A stretch of DNA of 64,000 bases from Nonlabens sp. Ci31 (GTDB lineage Bacteria > Bacteroidota > Bacteroidia > Flavobacteriales > Flavobacteriaceae): positions 2,663,501-2,727,500 of the forward strand of contig NZ_CP043633.1 in the NCBI RefSeq assembly GCF_012974865.1. Reading direction: 5' to 3'. The notes below the pieces were generated by a model that ran no database searches, was not told where the DNA came from, and saw only the letters and a list, made by a program, of their open reading frames with translations. Shown one piece after another: positions 8,896 to 17,172 of the stretch (the stretch's first letter is position 1; the number at the start of each line of letters is the position of its first letter). A program made the position numbers and the translations under genes.

Positions 8896-10672
8896 AATAT
8901 GGAATATCTATGTTTATGGTAGTGCCTCTTCCCAGATGAGAATCTATTTCAAAACTCCCCTCTAGATGTTCAATGCGTTTTTCAATACTATGTAAACCCA
9001 TACCGTCATTTTCTATTAGATGAGTGGCGTTAAACCCTATACCATTATCTTCTACCATAATATTAAGGTTATCTTCATAGGAAGTGAGATTAACGAAACA
9101 TTCTGTGGCTTTAGCATGTTTTACTACGTTACTCAATAATTCTTGTACGGTTCTAAAAATGACAAGTTCTAAACTGCTTTCTAATTTTTTATCAAGTCCG
9201 TGATGTATCACATTTACATGTAACTCACCACTGCTTGATATTTTATACGCTAATGATTCTACAGAGGGAATAAGACCTTTACTAGCTAACACGCCGTTGT
9301 TCCTTGTATGGGACATGGATCTTATAGTTTCATAGGTGTCATCCAGTATTTTTTCAGTACGGTAATATACTTCTAGACCTTGTTTATCCTTTACGTTGGA
9401 CTTCAGGTTTTCAAAATATAATTTTACGGTGGTCAAGGAACTTCCCAGGTGGTCATGGAGTTCTTCAGCCAGTTTTTTTCGTTCTTTTTCCTGACCGGAT
9501 ATCATTGCATCTATAGTGGCCAGTTCTTGGTTTTTTAGAACCGCATCTGCTCGTCTTTTTTCTAATTCGTGTTCTTTTTGGGCCAGTAGTTTTCTCTTGC
9601 GTTGATTGTTGTAGAATAATCCACTTAGGAGCAATAAAGCTATTGCTGCTGTGGTAATAAAGTAAATAGTGGAAAGTCTCTTTTGACTTTTAGTTTCAGA
9701 GATTAAAAGATTTTTTTCTTTTTCTGCTGTTTGATACTTGGTTTCCAATTCTTGAATAACACTCATCAATTGGTTGGGTTCTAATTCATCCCTTAATGTA
9801 TTCAACTCTGCATAACTTTTAGATGCCTCTTCAAAATCTCCATTATTAGCATAAGAAGTGGCTATGTTTTCAATAAATATCAAGCGAGTAGATTTCGACT
9901 CTTTGGTAAGTTCCAGCTCTAGTGCTTTATTGAAATGGTTTATGGCATTGGGATAATCTTCCAGCTGGTTGTACAATTGACCGAAATTATTATAAAGATA
10001 TGCGAGCTCGTCAATGTCGTTATTCTTTTTTAGCAACTCTTCTTTTTGTTTGTAATAATGGAAAGTGCTATCGTAATTACCGTTGAGGTAATGAGCTACT
10101 CCTATATTAGACAAATTTTTTATGACAAGATCCTTTTTATTTTCTCTTCTAGCCAGTTGATCTATAGATTGAAATAAAAGTACGGCTTCCTGAAAATTTT
10201 TCTGATCGATCGCTATCAATGCTTTTTTACCATAACAGTAAATTTGCTTTTCAACATCATTTAATAAATTTGCTATGGAGCAATTTTCTGCTACAATTGC
10301 TTGTTTAGCTGTGGTAGGTTTTTGTAAAACACCTAAAACATCTAAGAGTAATTTATTAATATCAAATAAGGATTCTAAATCATTGATCGAAGAAAATATA
10401 GATTTTGCTTGAAGTGCATTGGAATAGGCTAGTTCGTGTTTATCTAAAGCTAAACACACTTTTGCAAAATCAAATTTTAAAAAGGCTTTTTCTTTATCAT
10501 TAAAATTCAAAGAATCCATATGGATTAAAATATCATAAGCACTGCTAAAATCTTTATCTGCTAACAACTGTTTGACAGCATCACTCTTGGTATAGGACTG
10601 GCTCCATACGTTACTTGTCAATAGTAAAAACATTACGATTGAATAGAGAAGAGGTAAGGATTTAAATTTCAA
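8873..10672 (-). CDS. TPR-containing sensor histidine kinase (HisKA_3/HATPase)
   Basis: 599 residues: signal peptide (MKFKSLPLLYSIVMFLLLTSNVWSQ), a periplasmic sensor of tetratricopeptide repeats (about 30-320, for example YNNFGQLYNQLEDYPNAINHFNKAL), a membrane span (about 335-355), a coiled linker, a HisKA_3 box with phospho-acceptor H406 in LAEELHDHLGSS, and a HATPase domain with VEDNGIGF and DGMGLHSIEKRIEHL. This type pairs with NarL-family regulators, as here. TPR sensors in Bacteroidetes usually detect partner proteins or peptides; the neighbouring lipoprotein gene is a candidate partner. The signal is unknown. Confidence 0.93.
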   Translation of the reverse strand: MKFKSLPLLYSIVMFLLLTSNVWSQSYTKSDAVKQLLADKDFSSAYDILIHMDSLNFNDKEKAFLKFDFAKVCLALDKHELAYSNALQAKSIFSSINDLESLFDINKLLLDVLGVLQKPTTAKQAIVAENCSIANLLNDVEKQIYCYGKKALIAIDQKNFQEAVLLFQSIDQLARRENKKDLVIKNLSNIGVAHYLNGNYDSTFHYYKQKEELLKKNNDIDELAYLYNNFGQLYNQLEDYPNAINHFNKALELELTKESKSTRLIFIENIATSYANNGDFEEASKSYAELNTLRDELEPNQLMSVIQELETKYQTAEKEKNLLISETKSQKRLSTIYFITTAAIALLLLSGLFYNNQRKRKLLAQKEHELEKRRADAVLKNQELATIDAMISGQEKERKKLAEELHDHLGSSLTTVKLYFENLKSNVKDKQGLEVYYRTEKILDDTYETIRSMSHTRNNGVLASKGLIPSVESLAYKISSSGELHVNVIHHGLDKKLESSLELVIFRTVQELLSNVVKHAKATECFVNLTSYEDNLNIMVEDNGIGFNATHLIENDGMGLHSIEKRIEHLEGSFEIDSHLGRGTTINIDIPYYDQPTNS

Positions 10673-10681
10673 AAGAATGGC

Positions 10682-11323
10682 TTAAGGTAGACTGCTAATG
10701 ATCACTCCACCTGTTGAAGTAATATCATGAGCCTTTATTCCATCAAAACTTTTATGTTCCTTATGGGATCCTTCTTGGTGATCGTGAGAATTGTCGCAAG
10801 GTTTACTAGAATAACTGATAAGATCTGTTGTGTCAAATCGAAAAATTTTATCTTCCGATCCTTTATAAGTCAACCATTGTTGATCTAAATTAGCTAGGAT
10901 CAACTCATTTGCTCCACCTTCTTTCTTACTATAAAAGTAAGTTAGATCTTGTGTTTCTGAGCAGTAATTAAGAGCTAATAGGTTTATAGATAGATCAGAA
11001 GTAGTAAGAAGACCGCTCTTAGCCACATAATGATCACCAGCAGCATTCAGTTCCCAATTGATTTGAAGCTTTACACCATATTGCTTATCGATAAGGTATT
11101 GGATGGAAGAATCTTCCTGATTCAATTTTAAGTCATACGCAACCATAGAAATGCCGCTAATTGGGTCATGTTTTAATGTAGACAATCTATCATGATCAAC
11201 TTCTTTCGGACTCTTTTCTATAGAATCTTTTTCATTATCTAATGTCATACTCTTGTCTACCTTCTCTTTACAAGAAACAACAAGGATTAAAAATAAACTG
11301 AGAATGGATAATTTAAATTTCAT
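10682..11323 (-). CDS. lipoprotein with His-rich tail, first gene of a two-component operon
   Basis: 213 residues, lipoprotein signal peptide with lipobox VVSC (Cys18). The central part is not a family I recognise. The C-terminal part has a His-rich run (CDNSHDHQEGSHKEHKSFDG) that could bind a transition metal. It precedes the kinase gene by 9 bases and shares its promoter, which carries the NarL-like operator, so it is probably either an accessory sensor for the TPR kinase or a target whose level the system adjusts. Function is inference only. Confidence 0.7.
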   Translation of the reverse strand: MKFKLSILSLFLILVVSCKEKVDKSMTLDNEKDSIEKSPKEVDHDRLSTLKHDPISGISMVAYDLKLNQEDSSIQYLIDKQYGVKLQINWELNAAGDHYVAKSGLLTTSDLSINLLALNYCSETQDLTYFYSKKEGGANELILANLDQQWLTYKGSEDKIFRFDTTDLISYSSKPCDNSHDHQEGSHKEHKSFDGIKAHDITSTGGVIISSLP

Positions 11324-11348
11324 AATAGTTTGATTTTCTAAAGTGAGT

Positions 11349-11395
11349 CAAAAATGCTTTTTATAAATGGAAATTGAAATACCCTTTACAGGGTA
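11349..11395 (-). promoter_or_regulatory. promoter and NarL-like 7-2-7 operator of the two-component operon
   Basis: Inverted heptamers TACCCTT-TA-CAGGGTA at 11380-11395; minus-strand -7 box CATTTTTG at 11349-11356 (one base from TAnnTTTG). Centre-to-centre distance is 35 bp, placing the site near -42. Nine bases on each side of the 4-bp core are identical to the site at 8190. Confidence 0.65.
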
Positions 11396-11451
11396 TATTT
11401 TAATAGTTTCAACTCCTAAAGAAAGCACTATTTTAATCAAAAGCCAAAAAA

Positions 11452-11482
11452 AAAGCTCTTGGTGTTTAAAACCAAGAGCTTT
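11452..11482 (-). terminator. terminator of the M28 peptidase gene
   Basis: A 12-bp perfect stem (11452-11463 with 11471-11482) with a long T run on the minus strand, about 20 bases past the peptidase stop. Confidence 0.88.
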
Positions 11483-11503
11483 AACAAGTTGAAAACTCAG
11501 TTT

Positions 11504-12841
11504 TTATCTAAAAACACCACTAGGAAAACTCACCATACTTTCTACACCATCTTTTCCAACCGCAGCTACTCCAAAAAACGAGTTGTCTATCACAATACCT
11601 TTTAAAGTAAACTCAGATATATCACCTACATAACGAGAGTGGTCCCAGGTAGGACTTGTAGTATCTCGCCAATAGATTTTATAACCCACCGCTTCTTTTA
11701 CTTGGTCCCATTTTAATTTTACATCAGCTTCTACAATGCCGCCTATTCTTACATTTTGTGGTCGAGTAGGAGCCCAACCCAGTTGTGCAAGGTTGATGGC
11801 ATTTACTGCTGTTAATTTTTTTGCATAAGGAAAGTTGACATGTTCCACCACATCTCCATAGTTGATGCCGTCTTCTGTTCTGATGTCTTGGTGCTGTTGT
11901 GTGTAATTTTCATGTGCTTCCATAATGCGTATTCCTGGAAATCCAAGGTCAGCAAAAGGTCTGTGGTGTCCACCACGGCCAAAACGGTCCAATCGATACA
12001 CCATCATCGGTTTCATTTCAGGCATATAATGTGATACAGATTTGTGTATGTATCTGGCTAACTGTCTAGAAATTCCGTCTACTTCACCGCCATAGAAACG
12101 TCTTCCATTTCTTTGTCTTTCTGTTTCTGTAGGATCTGTAGGTTCTGAGAAAATCCTGAACTCGCGATTATCAGTCACTCCATCGACACCCGTTATATTT
12201 CCTATCATATCGTTGTTTAAAAAGCCTATGACATTCCATCCTTTTTTCTGAGCATATTCTGCAAGTCCCTTACCTCCGAAGAGTCCTTGTTCCTCACCAC
12301 TTAATCCTACATAAACAATACTGTTTTTAAACTTGCGCTTACTCAATACCCTTGCTGCTTCAATAGTTCCTGCCATACCACTGGCATTATCGTTTGCTCC
12401 AGGAGCATCTGTAGTGAAATCCATGGTATCACTTGCTCGTGAATCAATGTCACCACTCATCATTACCATATGATTAGGGTTTTTAGAACCACGTTGAATA
12501 GCTACTACGTTTACCACCCAAGCATCCTTAGGAATACGACTTCCCATTTTTTTAGTCACATAATCTTTCTGATAAAACACTTCTAGACAGCCACCACAGT
12601 CTGCTGATATTTTATCAAACTCTGCTTTGATCCATCTTCTAGCAGCACCTATTCCTTTAGTATTAGAGATAGTATCTGAAAAGGTGTTTCTTGTTCCAAA
12701 GCCAGCCAGTTTTCTCACATCTTTTTCAATACGAGTTGCACTGACTTCATCAATGATGTTGTAAAGATCCATCTGGTGATCTGTAGGTACTTGTGCAATT
12801 GCATTAACGCTTAATAATAAGGCTATTATTATAATTCTCAT
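11504..12841 (-). CDS. secreted M28-family zinc peptidase with fibronectin III-like tail
   Basis: 445 residues: signal peptide (MRIIIIALLLSVNAIAQ), an M28 aminopeptidase-like domain (about 30-350) and an Fn3-like C-terminal domain (about 355-445, QNVRIGGIVEADVKLKWDQV). Zinc-site motifs seen are GANDNASG (bridging Asp), LSGEEQGLFG (catalytic Glu pair), NNDMIG (Asp) and GRGGHHRPFADLGFP (final His). The first ligand, usually His in a GHYDSR-type motif, reads GDIDSR here, so an Asp replaces the His. This may alter metal affinity or impair activity. No T9SS tail is visible, so the mature protein is probably periplasmic. Confidence 0.87.
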   Translation of the reverse strand: MRIIIIALLLSVNAIAQVPTDHQMDLYNIIDEVSATRIEKDVRKLAGFGTRNTFSDTISNTKGIGAARRWIKAEFDKISADCGGCLEVFYQKDYVTKKMGSRIPKDAWVVNVVAIQRGSKNPNHMVMMSGDIDSRASDTMDFTTDAPGANDNASGMAGTIEAARVLSKRKFKNSIVYVGLSGEEQGLFGGKGLAEYAQKKGWNVIGFLNNDMIGNITGVDGVTDNREFRIFSEPTDPTETERQRNGRRFYGGEVDGISRQLARYIHKSVSHYMPEMKPMMVYRLDRFGRGGHHRPFADLGFPGIRIMEAHENYTQQHQDIRTEDGINYGDVVEHVNFPYAKKLTAVNAINLAQLGWAPTRPQNVRIGGIVEADVKLKWDQVKEAVGYKIYWRDTTSPTWDHSRYVGDISEFTLKGIVIDNSFFGVAAVGKDGVESMVSFPSGVFR

Positions 12842-12875
12842 AGTTAAAATTTTATTTAAAGATAGGATATGACTC

Positions 12876-12889
12876 GCTTTCGCGAAAGC
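12876..12889. repeat. iterated palindrome GCTTTCGCGAAAGC (intergenic)
   Basis: Perfect 14-bp core extended to an 18-bp palindrome (CTCGC...GCGAG flanks), between the M28 peptidase start and the downstream end of the 12935 gene. Confidence 0.95.
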
Positions 12890-12934
12890 GAGAATAAAAA
12901 AAAGCTGCTCCTATAAAACAACTCTGAATACTAG

Positions 12935-13594
12935 TTATTCTTCTATTTCGATGGTCACTTCCATTTCTGAAGCAGTGAAGTCGGCATTATTGATCCAGTA
13001 GTCTGAGGTAATAATTTCGTACTGATCGTTTTCTAAAGCTTTGAAATACCAGATGATATCTACAGCTTCATCAAATTCTTCTTCTCCTGCCAGCTGGTTT
13101 TTATACAAGCGTTTAAGTACCGCGTGGTCGGTAATAATAGGAGCGAGGCATTTAAGAGCAATAGCTTCGTCCATAAGGATATCAGTTTTATGATGAGGAA
13201 CGAGTTTTACTTTTATAACGCTTGCTTTTGCATGCGGGAATTTTCCATTATATGCTTTGTAGAGCAATTCATTAATATCAAACAATCTGGAATGAAAGGA
13301 GATGTCAGAGTAATGTTCAGCAACATTTTCTTTGAGCATGTCGTGAGAAATTTGCTCTATTTGCCCTTCATTTAGTTCCTTTCCTAGTTGGTGTTGGAGT
13401 ATAAGAGCAGCAGCTTCCTGAGGCTCAAAATCGGTAATTGCCATATAGAGCAATTCCTTAAGATCATTATCAGTGGCGTCTCCAGGATCGCCAAATTCAA
13501 AAAGGTCTAGTAATTCTATATAATCCTCATGCGACCATTTTCCATCAATTTCATTAATGGAGGACACGTCTAATAAGTTTACTTTGTATATCAT
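12935..13594 (-). CDS. conserved-looking hypothetical acidic protein
   Basis: About 219 residues from the preferred start MIYKVNLLDVSSIN (an upstream Met would add eight residues). No signal peptide, no membrane span; acidic throughout, with many Glu/Asp-rich helices (SHEDYIELLDLFEFGDPGD, LAGEEEFDEAVDIIWYF) and a C-terminal strand-rich segment ending MEVTIEIEE. I recognise no domain. Probably cytosolic. It stands as a single gene between an MscS channel and an M28 peptidase. Confidence 0.7.
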   Translation of the reverse strand: MIYKVNLLDVSSINEIDGKWSHEDYIELLDLFEFGDPGDATDNDLKELLYMAITDFEPQEAAALILQHQLGKELNEGQIEQISHDMLKENVAEHYSDISFHSRLFDINELLYKAYNGKFPHAKASVIKVKLVPHHKTDILMDEAIALKCLAPIITDHAVLKRLYKNQLAGEEEFDEAVDIIWYFKALENDQYEIITSDYWINNADFTASEMEVTIEIEE

Positions 13595-13678
13595 AAATTC
13601 AAACTTTATAAAAGTCAAAGAAAGATAGCCGAACCTTTTCTGGCTTTTATTAAAATGATGATAAAATTACAAAACAAA

Positions 13679-13707
13679 AAAACCTACACTAGAAAAGAGC
13701 AGGTTTT
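13679..13707 (-). terminator. weak terminator of the mscS gene
   Basis: A 7-bp stem (AAAACCT/AGGTTTT) with T run on the minus strand, 25 bases past the mscS stop. Confidence 0.5.
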
Positions 13708-13732
13708 GAATTTTTGCAATAGGGTTCTATAG

Positions 13733-14554
13733 TTATTCTTTTTTACGAATTTCTACTTGATGAGGATAAGGGATCTCAACGCCTATAGAATCGAGTGTAG
13801 GTTTAAAGTTTTGTTGCAAGTAAAAGTGGACGGTCCACATATCAGCTGGAAGGGTGTAGGGCCTCACTATAATATTTATAGAACTGCCAGCATTTTCGGA
13901 AACCTGAACTACAGGAGCTGGATCTTTAAGTACTAAAGGATGGTCTGTACATAGTTTTGTAAGTATTTCTAAGGTTTTAGGGATGTCTGCATCATAACTA
14001 ACTCCTATCATAGTTTCACACCTTAAAATTCCTTCAGTATCAAAGTTGATAATATTACCATTGAGCAAGGGGCCGTTAGGAATAATGGCTGTTTTTCGAT
14101 TAAACATCAGCACCTTGGTTTGCAGAATGTCAATTTCTTGAACTATTCCCGTAATACCTTGAACTTCCACGGTATCGCCTACCCTAAACGGTTTGAATAA
14201 TAAAAGAAGGACACCGCCGGCAAAATTGGATAGCGATCCCTGCAAGGCAAGACCTATGGCAAGACCCATAGCAGCAAGCATTGCTGCAAAACCACTGGTT
14301 TCAATACCTAGAGTTCCTACAATGGCAACGATGAGTAGAATCCATAGCACCCAAGTCATGATATTAATAAAAAACTTTTGAAGCGTCATTTCATACTTAC
14401 GAGCCTCCATAAACTTATTGGTTAACTTCACTGACCTACTGATAAGCCAGCCACCTATGATATATATCGCAAGCGCTTTCAGTACAGGGATTCCGTATTC
14501 TAGGATCAGTTCAAATCCTTTTTCTAAATTAAATTTATTGAGTAGTTCTTTCAT
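13733..14554 (-). CDS. mscS: MscS-family mechanosensitive ion channel
   Basis: About 273 residues from MKELLNKFNLEKGF (ATG at 14554). Three membrane helices; the pore helix TM3 is the Gly/Ala-rich stretch SGFAAMLAAMGLAIGLALQG, followed by the family signature SNFAGGVLLLLFKPFRVGD and the beta domain (VEVQGITGIVQEIDILQTKV). Length and layout match E. coli MscS. The channel opens under membrane tension to release solutes after osmotic downshock. It is a single gene. Confidence 0.95.
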   Translation of the reverse strand: MKELLNKFNLEKGFELILEYGIPVLKALAIYIIGGWLISRSVKLTNKFMEARKYEMTLQKFFINIMTWVLWILLIVAIVGTLGIETSGFAAMLAAMGLAIGLALQGSLSNFAGGVLLLLFKPFRVGDTVEVQGITGIVQEIDILQTKVLMFNRKTAIIPNGPLLNGNIINFDTEGILRCETMIGVSYDADIPKTLEILTKLCTDHPLVLKDPAPVVQVSENAGSSINIIVRPYTLPADMWTVHFYLQQNFKPTLDSIGVEIPYPHQVEIRKKE

Positions 14555-14713
14555 AATGGGCAAAGTTAAATGAAGGTTGTACAATCCATGTTTAGGATTT
14601 ATTAAGAATTAAATGTTTTAAAGTTATTCTCAATTCCAGCGCCACATTGAAACAATTTCAGTCTCCATTTATTTTTTGTAAATATAATAGTAATTGCAAG
14701 CGCAAAATAAAAA

Positions 14714-14744
14714 AAGCCGCTTTACTAATGGTAGTAAGCGGCTT
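14714..14744 (-). terminator. terminator of the fad operon
   Basis: A 9-bp GC-rich stem (AAGCCGCTT/AAGCGGCTT) with inner pairing and a T run on the minus strand, 25 bases after the fadE stop. Confidence 0.88.
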
Positions 14745-14768
14745 CTATTTAATTTTGGTTTAAAATTC

Positions 14769-16583
14769 CTAGAAAGGATATTTATTGGCATCCGTTACTT
14801 TATCAGCAATGGTATTTCTCAATTCGATCACGTTAGGTAGGTTTGCATACTTAGTAAAGCGCTTTAAACCCATCAACATCATGCGTTGCTCGTCACCTTC
14901 TGCAAAACCAGCGATTCCTTCTTCCGCTTTCGCTTGGATGATTTTAGTAGCTTTGTATAAGTACAATTGGGACATAGCGATTTGCTCTTTTTGAGATTCT
15001 TCACCGTATCTGTTTGCATTCTTCTCTGTTCTCAAAACAGCACTTTCTGCCATGTAGATTTCGATCAAGATATCAGAGGCGGCCAGCAATAATTGTTGGT
15101 GCTTTTCTAATTCTGTTCCTAATTTTTGAACAGCGCTACCAGCAACCATCAAGAATACTTTCTTGAGTTTGCCTAGCATTTCTTTTTCTTCAGCAAATAG
15201 CTGCGTATAATCAGGAGTATCAAACGATGGTATAGAAGTCAATTCTTGACCTACGGCCGTTGCTGGCTCTAAGAGGTTCACATGACCTTTCATTGCTTTT
15301 TTAACAAGCATTCCTACCGCTAGCATGCGGTTGATCTCGTTAGTACCTTCATAAATACGTGAGATACGAGCATCTCTCCAAGCCGATTCCATGGGAGCGT
15401 CGGCGCTAAAGCCCATACCACCATAAATCTGGATTCCTTCATCAGCACACTCCTGCATATCCTCAGAAACCGCTACTTTGAGAATGGAACATTCAATGGC
15501 AAATTCTTCCACACCTTTCAGTTCTGCTTCCGCAAAAGTGGCTCCTTCTTCCTGACGTTTGTGGATTCTGTTTTCAATATCTTTTGCCGCACGGTACGAA
15601 GCGCTTTCACCTACATAAGCATTGGTAGAAATGTCTGCCAACTTCTTACGTATCGCACCAAACTTAGCAATAGGAGTGTTGAACTGCTCGCGATTGTTAG
15701 CATATTGAGTTGCTAATGAGATGACACGACGTTGTGCGTCCAAACAAGCCGCAGCTAGTTTGATACGACCTACGTTCAATGCATTCATAGCGATTTTGAA
15801 ACCTTCACCACGACCAGCGAGCAGATTTTCTACAGGAACCATACAGTCGTTAAAGAATACTTGACGAGTCGAGGAAGAGTGAATGCCTAATTTGTGCTCT
15901 TCCTCACCCATAGTAATCCCATTGCTAGCATCATTTTCAACGATGAAGCCCGTGATATTTTTATCATCGCCCATTCTTGCAAATACGATAAATACATTAC
16001 AAAAACCAGCGTTTGAGATCCACATTTTTTGACCGTTGATCTTGTAGTGCTTGCCATCTTCTGTAAGTTCTGCTTTCGTTTTCCCAGAGTTGGCATCAGA
16101 TCCCGCGCCCGGCTCTGTAAGACAATATGCTCCAAACCACTCACCAGTAGCGAGTTTTGGCACATATTTTTGCTTTTGTGCTTCCGTTCCATATAAAGTT
16201 ATAGGCATGGTACCTATTCCTGTATGTGCTCCAAATGCTGTTGCGATAGATCCAGTTGCACCAGATATGTAATCACATACCAACATGGTAGAAACAAATC
16301 CCATTCCTAAACCATCGTATTCTTCAGGAACAGCGATTCCCAAGAATCCCATTTCTCCGGCCTTTCGCATTACTTCTTCTGTAAGCGCGTAATCCTTCTT
16401 TTCAAAGCGTTCTTTGTGCGGTACAATTTCCTTATCCACAAAATCGCGAACGGATTCCTTCATCATTAGTTGTTCCTCCGTGAAATCCTCAGGGGTAAAC
16501 ACATCTTCTGCAGCAGTTTCAGTTACAACGAACTGTCCGCCGCGGATCATTTTCTTTTCTTTTTCTTGTGTTTCTGTGCTCAT
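14769..16583 (-). CDS. fadE: acyl-CoA dehydrogenase (long-chain, VLCAD/FadE-like)
   Basis: 604 residues. N-terminal and middle acyl-CoA dehydrogenase domains (YCLTEPGAGSDA, QKMWISNAGFCNVF), FAD-binding C-terminal domain with catalytic base E412 in ISRIYEGTNEINRM, then about 180 extra residues as in VLCAD, ACAD9 and Bacillus FadE (about 594 residues). It performs the first, FAD-dependent step of beta-oxidation. Last gene of a marR-fadN-fadA-fadE operon in the same order as Bacillus fadNAE, although four-helix-bundle genes interrupt it. Heptad repeats run directly up to the start codon. Confidence 0.93.
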   Translation of the reverse strand: MSTETQEKEKKMIRGGQFVVTETAAEDVFTPEDFTEEQLMMKESVRDFVDKEIVPHKERFEKKDYALTEEVMRKAGEMGFLGIAVPEEYDGLGMGFVSTMLVCDYISGATGSIATAFGAHTGIGTMPITLYGTEAQKQKYVPKLATGEWFGAYCLTEPGAGSDANSGKTKAELTEDGKHYKINGQKMWISNAGFCNVFIVFARMGDDKNITGFIVENDASNGITMGEEEHKLGIHSSSTRQVFFNDCMVPVENLLAGRGEGFKIAMNALNVGRIKLAAACLDAQRRVISLATQYANNREQFNTPIAKFGAIRKKLADISTNAYVGESASYRAAKDIENRIHKRQEEGATFAEAELKGVEEFAIECSILKVAVSEDMQECADEGIQIYGGMGFSADAPMESAWRDARISRIYEGTNEINRMLAVGMLVKKAMKGHVNLLEPATAVGQELTSIPSFDTPDYTQLFAEEKEMLGKLKKVFLMVAGSAVQKLGTELEKHQQLLLAASDILIEIYMAESAVLRTEKNANRYGEESQKEQIAMSQLYLYKATKIIQAKAEEGIAGFAEGDEQRMMLMGLKRFTKYANLPNVIELRNTIADKVTDANKYPF

Positions 16584-16604
16584 AATAGTAATTAGTATTT
16601 AGTA
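16584..16604. repeat. degenerate heptad repeat, 3 units
   Basis: AATAGTA, ATTAGTA, TTTAGTA in perfect 7-bp phase, abutting the fadE start codon. Confidence 0.75.
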
Positions 16605-16621
16605 CGCAAGTAAACTTGCTG

Positions 16622-16649
16622 TTAGTATTTAGACGTTAGGATTTATCAT
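16622..16649. repeat. degenerate heptad repeat, 4 units
   Basis: TTAGTAT, TTAGACG, TTAGGAT, TTATCAT in 7-bp phase, between fadE and the first four-helix-bundle gene. Confidence 0.75.
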
Positions 16650-16662
16650 TCCTAGATAATGA

Positions 16663-17025
16663 CTATGATTTTGTCTTTGACAAGGTTTTGTAAAGTGCTC
16701 TATTCATTTTACTTATTTCGACACATTGATCAACTATTCTTTTTGTTGATACCGTGTCAATTAGATCAAGCCTTTCTGACAAGAATGTATGCGTTATCAA
16801 CTCTGAAGTACTGCCAGAGGCAATTCCTAAAAAATATTGAAATTGCTTGTCGCTATCTCTTCCAGAACCTTCTGCAATATTTGACGGTATGCATACAGCG
16901 CTTCTTCTCATTTGAGAGGTTAAACCAAATTTTTCCTCACTTGGAAAGTTCTGTGTAGATTTATATACATCAACTACCAAGTCCATCGCCTTTTGCCAAA
17001 TTTTTAGTTTCTCGAATTGATGCAT
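16663..17025 (-). CDS. four helix bundle protein (S23 / 23S rRNA intervening-sequence protein family)
   Basis: 120 residues with the family hallmarks: FEKLKIWQKAMDL at the start, FPSEEKFGLTSQMRRSAVCIPSNIAEGSGR in the middle, and FLGIASGSTSEL. The family (TIGR02436) forms pentameric four-helix bundles; members occur in the intervening sequences of 23S rRNA genes, and the Avd accessory protein of diversity-generating retroelements is related. It sits between fadE and fadA on the same strand, though it has no obvious role in fatty-acid oxidation, and both flanks carry 7-bp repeats. I infer insertion into an existing operon. Confidence 0.9.
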   Translation of the reverse strand: MHQFEKLKIWQKAMDLVVDVYKSTQNFPSEEKFGLTSQMRRSAVCIPSNIAEGSGRDSDKQFQYFLGIASGSTSELITHTFLSERLDLIDTVSTKRIVDQCVEISKMNRALYKTLSKTKS

Positions 17026-17061
17026 ACTATTCGTTTTACATTTATTTATTGTTAGAATTTC

Positions 17062-17075
17062 GCTTTCGCTAAAGC
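17062..17075. repeat. imperfect copy of the iterated palindrome
   Basis: GCTTTCGCTAAAGC, one base from the 14-bp palindrome, in the gap between the first four-helix-bundle gene and fadA. Confidence 0.8.
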
Positions 17076-17144
17076 GGATTTTTTAAAACTCTACTCTGCA
17101 AATAGTATTATTAGTATCTAAGAAGAGCTTTAGCTCAAAAGATC

Positions 17145-17172
17145 TACATACTAACTACTACATACTAACTAC
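17145..17172. repeat. heptad repeat, 4 units (two 14-bp tandem copies)
   Basis: TACATAC, TAACTAC, TACATAC, TAACTAC, running into the fadA stop codon. Confidence 0.85.
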
